DNA of 64,000 nt from an uncultured Parabacteroides sp. (GCF_902493135.1 NZ_CABUOD010000004.1:94064-158063), one strand, 5' to 3'. Numbered from the stretch's first letter, positions 18,392-26,800 are shown. The notes: a model not told the origin generated them from the sequence alone. Made by a program: numbers and translations.

Positions 18392-18458
18392 TGCTACTCA
18401 CCTCACCGGGATGATGCGATCTCCCTCATCCGGATGATGCATGTCACCTCATCGGGAT
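18371..18458. repeat. Tandem 23-bp repeat with internal dyads
   Basis: There are four units beginning GATGC: 18371-18389 (19 bp, containing the end of the HU-like gene), 18390-18412, 18413-18435 and 18436-18458 (23 bp each). A unit reads like GATGCnnnTCACCTCAYCGGGAT, and the CTCAYC/GATGAG parts can form short hairpins across unit borders. It lies between two convergent stop codons, so it may act as a terminator-like or mRNA-stabilising array, or as a binding array. Confidence 0.75.
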
Positions 18459-18473
18459 GAGGCGAAGGGTATC

Positions 18474-19139
18474 TCACATCACCTGGCGACCATCGAAGAA
18501 GCGTACCGTGCGGCTTGTCTGCTTGGCCTGGTCCTCGTTGTGGGTGACCATGACGATGGTGCGCCCGTCTTCCTTGTTCAGTTTGTGGAGCAGTTCCATG
18601 ACTTCGGCACCCATCTTGGAATCGAGGTTACCGGTCGGTTCGTCGGCGAGGATGATGTCGGGACCCCCGACAATGGCACGGGCGATGGCGACACGCTGGC
18701 ACTGGCCGCCGGAGAGCTGCGTCGGGAAGTGGCGCATACGGTGCGAGAGGCCGACCTTTTCGAGCACGGCGACGGCGGCTTCACGGCGTTCTTTGGCACT
18801 GACCTTACGGTAGAGAAGAGGCAGTTCGACATTGTCGAGCACGTTCAGCGAATTGATCAGGTGGAAAGACTGGAAGACGAAACCTAACTTCCGGTTACGG
18901 AACTCGGCCAGTTGCTTGTCGTTCATATTGACCGTGTTGGTCCCTGCAATCTCGACAGTGCCGGAGGTCGGGGCATCCAAGAGGCCGATGATGTTCAGCA
19001 AGGTGGATTTGCCGCATCCGGAGGGGCCCATGATACTCAGGAATTCTCCCTTATTGACTGTCAGGTTCACGTTCTCCAGGGCAACCGTCTCGATCTCTTT
19101 CGTCCGGTAGATCTTCTCAAGATTTGTAAGTGTTATCAT
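18474..19139 (-). CDS. LolD/MacB-type ABC transporter ATPase
   Basis: The 221-residue ATPase has Walker A GPSGCGKST, the signature LSGGQCQR, Walker B IILADEPTGN and the H-loop VMVTHNE, all in family order. The start at 19139 (MITLTNLEKIYRTKEIETVA) gives the usual length; the 37 extra in-frame residues upstream have low complexity and come from the leader. It is the only exporter ATPase within the 6.5-26 kb block, so it presumably powers all eight FtsX-type permeases. It sits alone behind its own -24/-12 promoter and conserved element. Confidence 0.95.
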   Translation of the reverse strand: MITLTNLEKIYRTKEIETVALENVNLTVNKGEFLSIMGPSGCGKSTLLNIIGLLDAPTSGTVEIAGTNTVNMNDKQLAEFRNRKLGFVFQSFHLINSLNVLDNVELPLLYRKVSAKERREAAVAVLEKVGLSHRMRHFPTQLSGGQCQRVAIARAIVGGPDIILADEPTGNLDSKMGAEVMELLHKLNKEDGRTIVMVTHNEDQAKQTSRTVRFFDGRQVM

Positions 19140-19234
19140 AATCGTTATTGTTTGTTGTGGGACAGACCTTGGGGCCGGCCCGTTGTTATTATTTCTTTTG
19201 TTTAATGATGATTTACCGATATGTCCTCTAAGGG

Positions 19235-19249
19235 GCAAATTGCGTGCCA
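19235..19249 (-). promoter_or_regulatory. Sigma-54 (-24/-12) promoter of the ABC ATPase gene
   Basis: On the minus strand this reads TGGCAC-GCAAT-TTGC, a perfect match to the -24/-12 consensus. It lies ~95 bp upstream of the chosen ATG. Confidence 0.92.
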
Positions 19250-19293
19250 AAGAGGTAAAGAACTATTAATCAATAACTACACAAAACAAGAGG

Positions 19294-19324
19294 TGTCCGA
19301 TATTGAACACATTGTCCGGTTTTG
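19294..19324. promoter_or_regulatory. Putative activator-binding element 2 (upstream of ABC ATPase)
   Basis: TGTCCGATATTGAACA (19294-19309) is followed by CAT and TGTCCGGTTTTG. The dyad is the exact reverse complement of the core dyad of element 3, and its first base lies 45 bp from the outer base of the -24 box. It occupies the gap between the stop of permease B2 and the ATPase gene. Confidence 0.85.
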
Positions 19325-19333
19325 CAAATCTTC

Positions 19334-20605
19334 TCATTCATAATGCAACGCCTCCGCCGGAGCCGTCCGGACGGCTTTGCGGACGGGGAACCAGATGCCG
19401 ACGCAGATCATGGCGGCCATCATCAGGTAGGTAATACCGAAGGTCACACCGAAGCGTACCAAGCTGAGCGGCTGGCGATAGGTATCGAGCTTGTCCATAA
19501 AGACCATGTTGAAGGCGAAGAGGATGACGAGCGGCAATGTCAGTGCCAGCAGGCAAAGGCCCTCGGTGTACATATAACGTTTCAACGTGATCCGGTGGGC
19601 GCCCAAGGCCATGCGGAGGCCGATCTCGCCCTTGCGGTTCTGCATGCGGAGCCAGAAAGTACCGATGATGCCGAAAAAGACGTTCACCAGCATGAAAGCC
19701 ATCAGGGACATCTTGTTGTTCGCCTCCCGGTCATAGTAATACATTTGGCGGTCGCGGAAAGAAGAGATCGGGGAAATGCCGTACACATACAGGTTGTTCA
19801 CCGTCAGCCGCTCTTCCATCCCGTCCAGGAAACGATTCATCTCGTCCTGCGTATAAGGGTGTTTCATACGGACGCAGAACTCGGCGCTGCTGGCTCCGAA
19901 ACTGCTGACGGTCGAGTTGTACAGTTCTCCTTCGAGGCATTGGAAGTAACAGGCTTCCGGACGTTCATAGTCATTCGAACGGATGGAAGCTGAAACGGCC
20001 GCGATCTCGGACGTAAAATCATTCCCGCCATGATAAACGCGCCGGCCCACGACGTTCGGAGCACCGTGATAGAAACCTTCCGCCATCTCCGGAGTGATGA
20101 CGATCACATTGTGTTTCCCGGCCACCTTGTCGTACACCGGCTCTCCGTCTGCTGTCCGGATACGGAAAAGGCGGAAGTATTCGGGGGTGACGTTACGCAA
20201 CTGGAACGTCTGCATATTATGGGCATACACGGTATCGCCATCCACCGGCTTGACTTCGCGCCAGGAGTTGCCGTTCGAATAGGGACAGGAATAGAAGGTG
20301 ACGCAGACATCCTCGACTTCGGGGTTCTGGCGGATCTGGGTCATCAACTGCGTGAGGTCTTCCGGATCGGACGAATGGTACAGGGAATCGGCGACGTAGC
20401 CCGGAGCTTTCGCATCCAGTTTGCTTAACTTGAAACGCCAGACGTTCTCGATATCGAATCCCAACGGAGCATGGTATGTCCGGTTATCCACCCAGAACGC
20501 ATCCGTCATCATCCAAAGCACACAGGCGACAATCAGCAACTCCGCAAATATCCAGCCGTTACTGCGACGCTGGTTCCACATTATTTTCAGGATATGTTTG
20601 ATCAT
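19334..20605 (-). CDS. FtsX/MacB-type ABC permease, B type, pair 2
   Basis: This 423-residue B-type copy opens IKHILKIMWNQRRSNGWIF and ends TAPAEALHYE. The first helix is FAELLIVACVLWMMTDAFW. The periplasmic domain has the B-type core EYFRLFRIRTADGEPV, and the FtsX region has KGEIGLRMALGAHRITLKRY. It is the last gene of the adaptor-permease operon that starts at 25739. Activator element 2 begins only ~10 bp after its end. Confidence 0.92.
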   Translation of the reverse strand: MIKHILKIMWNQRRSNGWIFAELLIVACVLWMMTDAFWVDNRTYHAPLGFDIENVWRFKLSKLDAKAPGYVADSLYHSSDPEDLTQLMTQIRQNPEVEDVCVTFYSCPYSNGNSWREVKPVDGDTVYAHNMQTFQLRNVTPEYFRLFRIRTADGEPVYDKVAGKHNVIVITPEMAEGFYHGAPNVVGRRVYHGGNDFTSEIAAVSASIRSNDYERPEACYFQCLEGELYNSTVSSFGASSAEFCVRMKHPYTQDEMNRFLDGMEERLTVNNLYVYGISPISSFRDRQMYYYDREANNKMSLMAFMLVNVFFGIIGTFWLRMQNRKGEIGLRMALGAHRITLKRYMYTEGLCLLALTLPLVILFAFNMVFMDKLDTYRQPLSLVRFGVTFGITYLMMAAMICVGIWFPVRKAVRTAPAEALHYE

Positions 20606-20640
20606 TGTATTCAGTTTATCTATCGTTAATATGTTATAGA

Positions 20641-21903
20641 CTAATTTTCTTTCAATGCCTCCACAATCTGTTCCCTGGCGATGCGGATGGCGGGCAGGCC
20701 GGCGCTCAGCAAGTTCAGCAACAGGGTGAAGAAGAGGGCTGCGGCAAACAACACGGGTTTGAACAGCATCTCAAACGTGAGTACCGTCTCTTTGGACAGG
20801 AGGAATGATTTACAGAGTTGAAGCAGCACGACGGAGAGGATAATCCCGATGATCCCTCCTATCAACGTCGTGATCAGGTTCTCGCACAAGACTTGTGTCA
20901 GGAGGCGTCCTTTCGTTGCCCCGAACGCCTTGCGGACTCCCATCTCGGAACGGCGTTTCTGTACGGACGACTGCACGACGCCCGTCAGGTTCAACGTCGG
21001 AATCAGCAACAGGAAGAGCAGCAAGGGGACTTTGTCAACCAGATACTCCTTCCAACCGACCTGTATGCCTCCGTTCATATCGTTCGATCCCAACGCTATG
21101 TCCATCCGGGAAAACACGTAATTGATGCCCAGCACAAATTCCCGCCCGGCTGCATTATAGCGCGACACCGCCTGACGGATCTCCGCCCGGATCGCATCGA
21201 AATCGCCGGGCGTACGTGCCAGAATCACCGCAGTGAAGTTCCCGCAAACGCCACCGCACGACTTCATATCCACATAATTGGTATTACTGGTATAGGGAAC
21301 CCAGACATCGGAATAGGCCCCCCCGGCAGCCCGCGTCGGTTCCTTCACCACACCGGTGACCTGATAGGCCACATAGCCCATCAGGATCTCTTTTCCTACC
21401 GGTTCTTCCGAGCCGAAGAGCTTGCGTGCCAACCGATCCGTGATCACTGCACGGGGCAGGCCGGAACTGAAATCGGCCTCCGTAAAAGGTTTCCCGGAGA
21501 GGAAATGGAAATCGAACACCTTCCAAAAGCCGGGATCGGTGTAACGAACCGTAAATTCTTCGAACAGCCGGCGGTTCGGCAACGAAACGATCGTACTGCC
21601 TCCGGCCATAGCCGTCACCGCTTCAGGGGTCTGAAGATCGTACAGGCATTCCTTCACCACACCGTCCGACATGGCGGTCGAGTTGCGGTTCTTGTCGTCA
21701 CGCGAGTCCGCCCGTATCCCCAGGATATAAAGCATCCTGTCCCGGTTAGACTCCGGGCGGAAACCTACCAGTCTGATTTGAAACTGGAGAATCACCACCA
21801 GTATCATCGCAATCGAAAGCGCCGTTCCAAGAATCGAGATCACACTGGTAAGGCGATTCTCCTTCAACATCTGGATGGCTTGTTTAAAATACTGTTTGAA
21901 CAT
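20641..21903 (-). CDS. FtsX/MacB-type ABC permease, A type, pair 2
   Basis: This 420-residue A-type copy opens FKQYFKQAIQMLKENRLTSV, with NRDRMLYILG, TDRLARKLFGSEEPVGKEI and RSEMGVRKAFGATKGRLLTQ. It is closest by eye to the A copy at 23203, including VQKRR before SEMGVRKAFG, which suggests a recent duplication of the upstream pair. It is separated by 35 bp from its B partner and by 15 bp from the gene upstream. Confidence 0.92.
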   Translation of the reverse strand: MFKQYFKQAIQMLKENRLTSVISILGTALSIAMILVVILQFQIRLVGFRPESNRDRMLYILGIRADSRDDKNRNSTAMSDGVVKECLYDLQTPEAVTAMAGGSTIVSLPNRRLFEEFTVRYTDPGFWKVFDFHFLSGKPFTEADFSSGLPRAVITDRLARKLFGSEEPVGKEILMGYVAYQVTGVVKEPTRAAGGAYSDVWVPYTSNTNYVDMKSCGGVCGNFTAVILARTPGDFDAIRAEIRQAVSRYNAAGREFVLGINYVFSRMDIALGSNDMNGGIQVGWKEYLVDKVPLLLFLLLIPTLNLTGVVQSSVQKRRSEMGVRKAFGATKGRLLTQVLCENLITTLIGGIIGIILSVVLLQLCKSFLLSKETVLTFEMLFKPVLFAAALFFTLLLNLLSAGLPAIRIAREQIVEALKEN

Positions 21904-21918
21904 ATTAGCTACTATTTA

Positions 21919-23187
21919 TTATTCGTAATGTAAAGCCTCTGCCGGGTCCATCTTCGCAATCCGACGTGCCGGGAACCAGATACCGACCCAGATCATGGCG
22001 GCCAGCAACAGGAACGCGCCGCCGAAAGCGACTAAGAAACGCCACCAGGTGTAAGCCATTTTTGCCGTGTCGGGCAGATCAAAATAAAGCGTATTGGCAA
22101 TGAAGATGAGCACTAACGGAATGGTAAAAGCGAGCAGCGAAAGCCCTTCCACATCGAGATACCGCTTCAACGTGCCTCGCGAAGCTCCTAATGCCGACCG
22201 CAGTCCGATCTCTCCCCGACGATATTGCGTGCGGAGCCAGAAGGTGCCGACAATGCCGAAGAAGACATTCACCAGCATGAAACCGACTAAGGCGATTTTC
22301 TTCTTCAGGTTGTCCATCCGGCCTTTCAGGATCACAGGACGTTGCTCTTCCAACGGGATCACACAGGACACATATAAGTTGTTCACCTCCAACTGCTGAC
22401 CCATCTTATCTAGGAAGGCCTCCATCTCTTCCGCCTTGAAGCCGTCTTTCATGCGGACCAAACAATCCACATTCTCCGCCTTTGCCCAAGAGGTCATTTC
22501 AACCACTTCTTCGTCCGTACGCATCAATCGATATAAACAAGGAGTGCTCACACTGAACTCATTCTGCCGGATAGGAGAAGTAACGGCAGCAACCGTTATG
22601 GATTCCGTATCCCAAGCTGACCATTTGACTTGCTGCCCTATGCCCGACTCTCCCTCGAAGAACTTATCCTCCAAATCGGCCGTTATCGCCAAATCGCCGA
22701 TATTATTCTCCACTATCGGACGCAACGGGCGGCCTTCGCGATCTTTGATACGCAACACGTCAAAATAGGAAAGCGTCGTACGGAAACACTGGAAATAATC
22801 GGCCTTCATGCTGGTATCGGCATCCGCCCTCACTAACATAGTCCAGCTATTGGACCAGGTGTACGGGCAAGATGCGTTTGCGATGCATACCTCATCCACT
22901 TCCGGGGCCCGGCGGATATTTCCTGTCAGACGTACCAGATCTTCACCCGTAGATGTATTCAACAACGAATCAGGCTTATAACCCGGTATGCCTGCCGCCT
23001 TTTTCCCGATGTTCACCTTGTAGACGTTCGTGATGTCAAACCCAAGCGGACACTGGTAAGTACACAAGCTGACCAACATCGAATCCATCATAACCCAAAG
23101 TACACCGAACACCAACAACAGCTCCATGAATATCCAGCCATTACTGCTCCGCTGGTTCCAAATCATTGTCCATATATGCTTGATCAT
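21919..23187 (-). CDS. FtsX/MacB-type ABC permease, B type, pair 1
   Basis: This 422-residue B-type copy opens IKHIWTMIWNQRSSNGWIF and ends KMDPAEALHYE. It has the first helix FMELLLVFGVLWVMMD, a periplasmic domain, and the FtsX signature RGEIGLRSALGASRGTLKRY. Shared N-terminal and GASRGTLKRY-like sequences make it closest to the 19334 copy. It lies 15 bp after its A partner. Confidence 0.92.
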   Translation of the reverse strand: MIKHIWTMIWNQRSSNGWIFMELLLVFGVLWVMMDSMLVSLCTYQCPLGFDITNVYKVNIGKKAAGIPGYKPDSLLNTSTGEDLVRLTGNIRRAPEVDEVCIANASCPYTWSNSWTMLVRADADTSMKADYFQCFRTTLSYFDVLRIKDREGRPLRPIVENNIGDLAITADLEDKFFEGESGIGQQVKWSAWDTESITVAAVTSPIRQNEFSVSTPCLYRLMRTDEEVVEMTSWAKAENVDCLVRMKDGFKAEEMEAFLDKMGQQLEVNNLYVSCVIPLEEQRPVILKGRMDNLKKKIALVGFMLVNVFFGIVGTFWLRTQYRRGEIGLRSALGASRGTLKRYLDVEGLSLLAFTIPLVLIFIANTLYFDLPDTAKMAYTWWRFLVAFGGAFLLLAAMIWVGIWFPARRIAKMDPAEALHYE

Positions 23188-23202
23188 TTCTATATCCTCC
23201 TC

Positions 23203-24474
23203 TTATTCTTTAAACTCTTCACCGTCTTTCAGAGAGACCACGATCTTCTGGCGAGCTATCCGTGCTGCCGGTATGCCCGCTGAAAGCAGATTCAGCAACA
23301 GGCAAAACAGCAAGGCCGCCCCGAACGTTATCGGCTGGAAAAGCATATCGCCGCTTAACGCCGTATCCGCACTCTTCAATAAGAAATCCTTGCAAACCGG
23401 AAGGAACAACAGCGAAAGGATCAATCCCAACGCTCCTCCGATCAACGTCATCAACCCGTTCTCGTACAATACCTGACGGATCAATACTCCACAGGTCGCC
23501 CCAAAGGCTTTCCGGACCCCCATCTCCGCCCGCCGCTTCTGTACGGCAGACTGCGTCACCCCCAACAGGTTCAAGGCGGGGACAAACAGCAGGAAGAGCA
23601 GCAACGATCCAGTTTCCAGCAGATAGTCCTTTAACGACACATGCACCTGCCCCTCAGAACCGATCGCCACATCCAAACGAGTAATCGGATTCCCCATGAA
23701 ATTGATCTTGCAGTCTTTCTTCATCCCGTTATAACGTTCGATCTGACGGTCCAGTTCCTGTCGGATGGCATCGAAATCCCCTTTCCGCTTCGCCAAAATG
23801 CAAACGGAAAAGGAGCCGGCCATATTCTCTTTCGTCGTATTGGCCAAGAGGATGCGGTCGGTCGTATAAGGCACCCAAACAGAGGCGAAAGCCGTGTCGG
23901 CGGCGCGGCTGACATCTTCCACCACGCCGCAAATCGTATAAACGGCCTGGTCGATAACCACGTCCTTCCCCACCACATCCGTGGAGCCATAGAGCTTTCG
24001 TGCCACGCTTTCCGAAACGACGGCCGCCGGAATGGCGGAATCGAAGTCGGCCTGCGTGAAAGGTTTCCCGGCCACGAACCGGAAAGAAAAGACCCGCCAG
24101 AAGCCGGGGTCGGTGTATTTGATCTCATATCCTTTATACATGCGCTTTCCCGGAATGGAAAGCGGTTTCAAACTCAGAGCATAACCCGATACGGCTTCCG
24201 GAAGTTCCAACGAGTAGAAACACTCCTTGACCGCTTCGGCCGACATATTCCCTCTGTTCCAACCATTGGAAGACTGTACTTCCGTGCCGCTTTCCACATA
24301 CATCATCCGGTCGCGGTCGTTCTCCGGATAATAGTTGGCGAACTGGATTTGGAACACCAGCACCACAATCATAATCATAGCAATCGATATTGCCGTACCC
24401 GCTATGGAGATAATGCTGACAAGACGATTCTCTTTCAGCATGTAGAAAGCCTGTTTCAAATATTGTTTTACCAT
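23203..24474 (-). CDS. FtsX/MacB-type ABC permease, A type, pair 1
   Basis: This 423-residue A-type copy opens VKQYLKQAFYMLKENRLVSI, with DRDRMMYVES, SESVARKLYGSTDVVGKDV and RAEMGVRKAFGATCGVLIRQ. It is the first permease after the HlyD-type adaptor (gap 17 bp), so it is the best candidate for the ancestral partner of that adaptor. Topology is one N-terminal helix, a periplasmic domain of ~240 residues and three C-terminal helices. Confidence 0.92.
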   Translation of the reverse strand: MVKQYLKQAFYMLKENRLVSIISIAGTAISIAMIMIVVLVFQIQFANYYPENDRDRMMYVESGTEVQSSNGWNRGNMSAEAVKECFYSLELPEAVSGYALSLKPLSIPGKRMYKGYEIKYTDPGFWRVFSFRFVAGKPFTQADFDSAIPAAVVSESVARKLYGSTDVVGKDVVIDQAVYTICGVVEDVSRAADTAFASVWVPYTTDRILLANTTKENMAGSFSVCILAKRKGDFDAIRQELDRQIERYNGMKKDCKINFMGNPITRLDVAIGSEGQVHVSLKDYLLETGSLLLFLLFVPALNLLGVTQSAVQKRRAEMGVRKAFGATCGVLIRQVLYENGLMTLIGGALGLILSLLFLPVCKDFLLKSADTALSGDMLFQPITFGAALLFCLLLNLLSAGIPAARIARQKIVVSLKDGEEFKE

Positions 24475-24491
24475 ACAGCAGATTATCTTAC

Positions 24492-25739
24492 TTATTCTTC
24501 TAATTTCAGTTTGTTTTTATCCTTATAAGCGTTCATATCCGAGACAACGACCTCGTCGCCTTCCTGCAGGCCGCTGACCACTTCGACATATTCGAAGTTG
24601 CTGTCACCCAACTGCACCTTGCGCTTCAACAACCGGTCGCCGTTGACAACAAAGAGTTCGTATTCCCCTTTTCCGACATAATAGGAAGAGTTGGCGATGC
24701 GGAGCACGTCGTCTTTCACGGCATTCATGACATAGACATCCGTTTTTAAACCGGAGCGGAGACGTTTATGATTGTCTTCCTCCAACTGGACGGTGAAAGA
24801 GATCACGCCGTTCTTCGACAGCGGAGTCACATCGCTCACCGTGCCGTCCAGCTTGTCGCTGCCGATCTTGATAATCGCCTTGCTGCCTGCGGCAATACGG
24901 TCGCCATAGGTATCGGCAATCTCGCCCTCGATCTTGAAGTGTGACAGGTCTGAAACGATCGCCACCTTCGCCCCTTGGCCTATCTGCGAACCGATCTCGT
25001 TGTTCACATAGGTCAGGATCGCTTTGCGGGGCGAACGGATCCGGGCATCTTCCAACGTACGCCGGGTCTCGGCAAGGCTTTTGCGGAAGATATTCAGTTC
25101 CAACTCTTTTACTTTCAGATCCGCTTCGGCAAGAGCCTGTTCGTTCTTATATTTTTGCTCGTCTTCCTTCAGTTTGAGGACACTCACGTTATAATCGAGT
25201 TCCACCTGGCGGACTTTGTCGGTCGTACCGGCGCCCAAGCTGTCCAAATAGCGTTCGTTACGGAGTTCGACAGCCTTGCGGTCCAGTTCCATGCGGGAGA
25301 CTTTCAGGTTCATTTCCATTTCCGAAAGTTTGTTGTGGTTCGTCACGCGCTGTTGTTCCAGTTGCAGGTTCTTCATCTGTTCTTCGTCCAACTGCTTGTT
25401 ATATTCGGTCTCGGCGCTCTGCAAATCCAGTTTCAGGATAGGCGTGCCGACATCGACCGAATCGCCGCCCCGCTTATACACTTCCACGATGCGGGAGTTG
25501 ATCGGCGAATTGATGATCTCCTCAAACGCGGGGATCACTTTGCCGGACGCGCTGACCGAAACTTCGATCACTCCCTTGTCGACCTTCGAGATGTTGAGGT
25601 CTTTCCGTTTCAGACTGGTCTGAAGCATGGAGATCACCACTACGATCAGGACGATAAGACCACCGGCGACAGTTCCTATCTTGATAAACTGTTTGCGTTG
25701 TTCTTTTCTCTGTACTTCTTTTGAAATCTCTCTGTCCAT
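24492..25739 (-). CDS. HlyD/MacA-type periplasmic adaptor
   Basis: The 415-residue membrane-fusion protein has a cytoplasmic basic N-terminus, one transmembrane helix (VAGGLIVLIVVVISML), a barrel-lipoyl-like part (VIPAFEEIINSPINSRIVEVY), a long alpha-helical hairpin rich in Glu/Lys/Leu (residues ~110-220), and a C-terminal beta domain (KRKVQLGDSNFEYVEVVSGL). Such adaptors connect MacB-like permeases to TolC. The start at 25739 (MDREISKEVQRKEQRK) fits the family; the longer frame would cross the promoter. It heads the operon with permease pairs 1 and 2, behind its own sigma-54 promoter. Confidence 0.95.
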   Translation of the reverse strand: MDREISKEVQRKEQRKQFIKIGTVAGGLIVLIVVVISMLQTSLKRKDLNISKVDKGVIEVSVSASGKVIPAFEEIINSPINSRIVEVYKRGGDSVDVGTPILKLDLQSAETEYNKQLDEEQMKNLQLEQQRVTNHNKLSEMEMNLKVSRMELDRKAVELRNERYLDSLGAGTTDKVRQVELDYNVSVLKLKEDEQKYKNEQALAEADLKVKELELNIFRKSLAETRRTLEDARIRSPRKAILTYVNNEIGSQIGQGAKVAIVSDLSHFKIEGEIADTYGDRIAAGSKAIIKIGSDKLDGTVSDVTPLSKNGVISFTVQLEEDNHKRLRSGLKTDVYVMNAVKDDVLRIANSSYYVGKGEYELFVVNGDRLLKRKVQLGDSNFEYVEVVSGLQEGDEVVVSDMNAYKDKNKLKLEE

Positions 25740-25798
25740 ATTTAATGTTGTTTTAAATCTTCTTTTTCCGGCATTCCCGCCTTGACGGCTTTTACAAG

Positions 25799-25813
25799 GC
25801 AAACTCCGTGCCA
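25799..25813 (-). promoter_or_regulatory. Sigma-54 (-24/-12) promoter of the adaptor-permease operon
   Basis: On the minus strand this reads TGGCAC-GGAGT-TTGC, a perfect -24/-12 match. It lies ~60 bp upstream of the adaptor ATG. Confidence 0.92.
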
Positions 25814-25857
25814 AAAACATAAATCATTGATTACGTGAAGATATGATCCGGAATAAG

Positions 25858-25888
25858 TGTTCAATATCGGACAGTGTGTTCGGTTTTG
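25858..25888. promoter_or_regulatory. Putative activator-binding element 3 (upstream of adaptor operon)
   Basis: TGTTCAATATCGGACA (25858-25873) is followed by GTG and TGTTCGGTTTTG. The first base is 45 bp from the outer base of the -24 box. It also lies ~56 bp before the divergent PepSY-like lipoprotein gene. Confidence 0.85.
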
Positions 25889-25944
25889 AGAAAACTTTTC
25901 CATCCCGGCTGTTGTTTATTCGTAACAAATTAAAACGATAAATT

Positions 25945-26793
25945 ATGAACACTAAAATTTCAGTCTTTACGATCTTCGCAAGTTTCGCCCTGCTCTTTGC
26001 CGGCTGTAGCAAAGACGACGAAAACATACCGGGCGGCATCGAACCTCCTAAAACCATCCTGGACGCTTTCAATGCCAAATATCCGGATGCCCGCGACACA
26101 GAATGGACAGTCAATGACGATTATTATGTAATTGACTTTGAAAACAACTCGCTCGATAACACCGCCTGGTTCGACCATCTCGGAGTATGGGCCATGATCA
26201 AGACGGACTTGCCGCTCAACGAGTTGCCTACGGCTATCTCGACCGATATCAAACAAGGCAAATATGCCGATTGGAAGATCGAGGAAGCCGATACCATCGG
26301 CAGAGCCGGAATGGGAACCGTATATAAGGTAGAAGTTGAAAAGGCGGAACAGGAGACCGACCTGTATTACACTTTATACGGCGACCTGATCAAAGCGGTC
26401 GATAATGCCAAAGACGATGTCGACCAACCGATCATCGTCCCCGAAAAAGTGGCCGGCCTGATGGAACTGACCTTCCAGGGAGCAGAGTTGCTGGATATAG
26501 AAAACACGACTTTCGGTGTACAGTTGGCGATCCTCGACGGGAAGACCCTGAAGATTGCCGAACTGACCCAGATATATACCTGGAAAAGTACGACCTGGAA
26601 AGTTTCGGAACAGGAAGTCCCGACAGTCATCATGGACGCCTTCAAGGCCTCCGAATACGGAAGCGACCAAGTGGAGTCCATTTACATGTTCATAGATGCC
26701 AACGGCGCCTTCCACAAATTCAATGTCATCCACAACGGGCAGGCTGTAACGGTCGAGTTCGATGTGTTTGGGAATATCGTTACCGACAAGTAA
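25945..26793 (+). CDS. PepSY-like (BLIP-fold) lipoprotein
   Basis: This 282-residue lipoprotein has the lipobox LFAGC after a short signal peptide, then an acidic spacer and repeated PepSY-like units. The first unit starts ILDAFNAKYPDARDTEWTV with DYYVIDF, and the last shows VPTVIMDAFKASEYGSDQVESIYMF with HKFNVIHNG. These repeats are common in Bacteroidetes secreted proteins and are thought to bind or inhibit other proteins; no activity can be assigned. It is divergent from the adaptor operon and shares its upstream region with activator element 3, so it may belong to the same response. I see no -24/-12 promoter facing it. Confidence 0.8.
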   Translation: MNTKISVFTIFASFALLFAGCSKDDENIPGGIEPPKTILDAFNAKYPDARDTEWTVNDDYYVIDFENNSLDNTAWFDHLGVWAMIKTDLPLNELPTAISTDIKQGKYADWKIEEADTIGRAGMGTVYKVEVEKAEQETDLYYTLYGDLIKAVDNAKDDVDQPIIVPEKVAGLMELTFQGAELLDIENTTFGVQLAILDGKTLKIAELTQIYTWKSTTWKVSEQEVPTVIMDAFKASEYGSDQVESIYMFIDANGAFHKFNVIHNGQAVTVEFDVFGNIVTDK

Positions 26794-26800
26794 AAAACAG

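Noticed and set aside
16513..21933. Several plus-strand frames of 200-370 codons opposite the permeases (for example 16513-17526 and 20818-21933)
   Set aside because: All lie opposite FtsX-type permeases, have compositions expected from antisense of membrane proteins, and show no family motifs.
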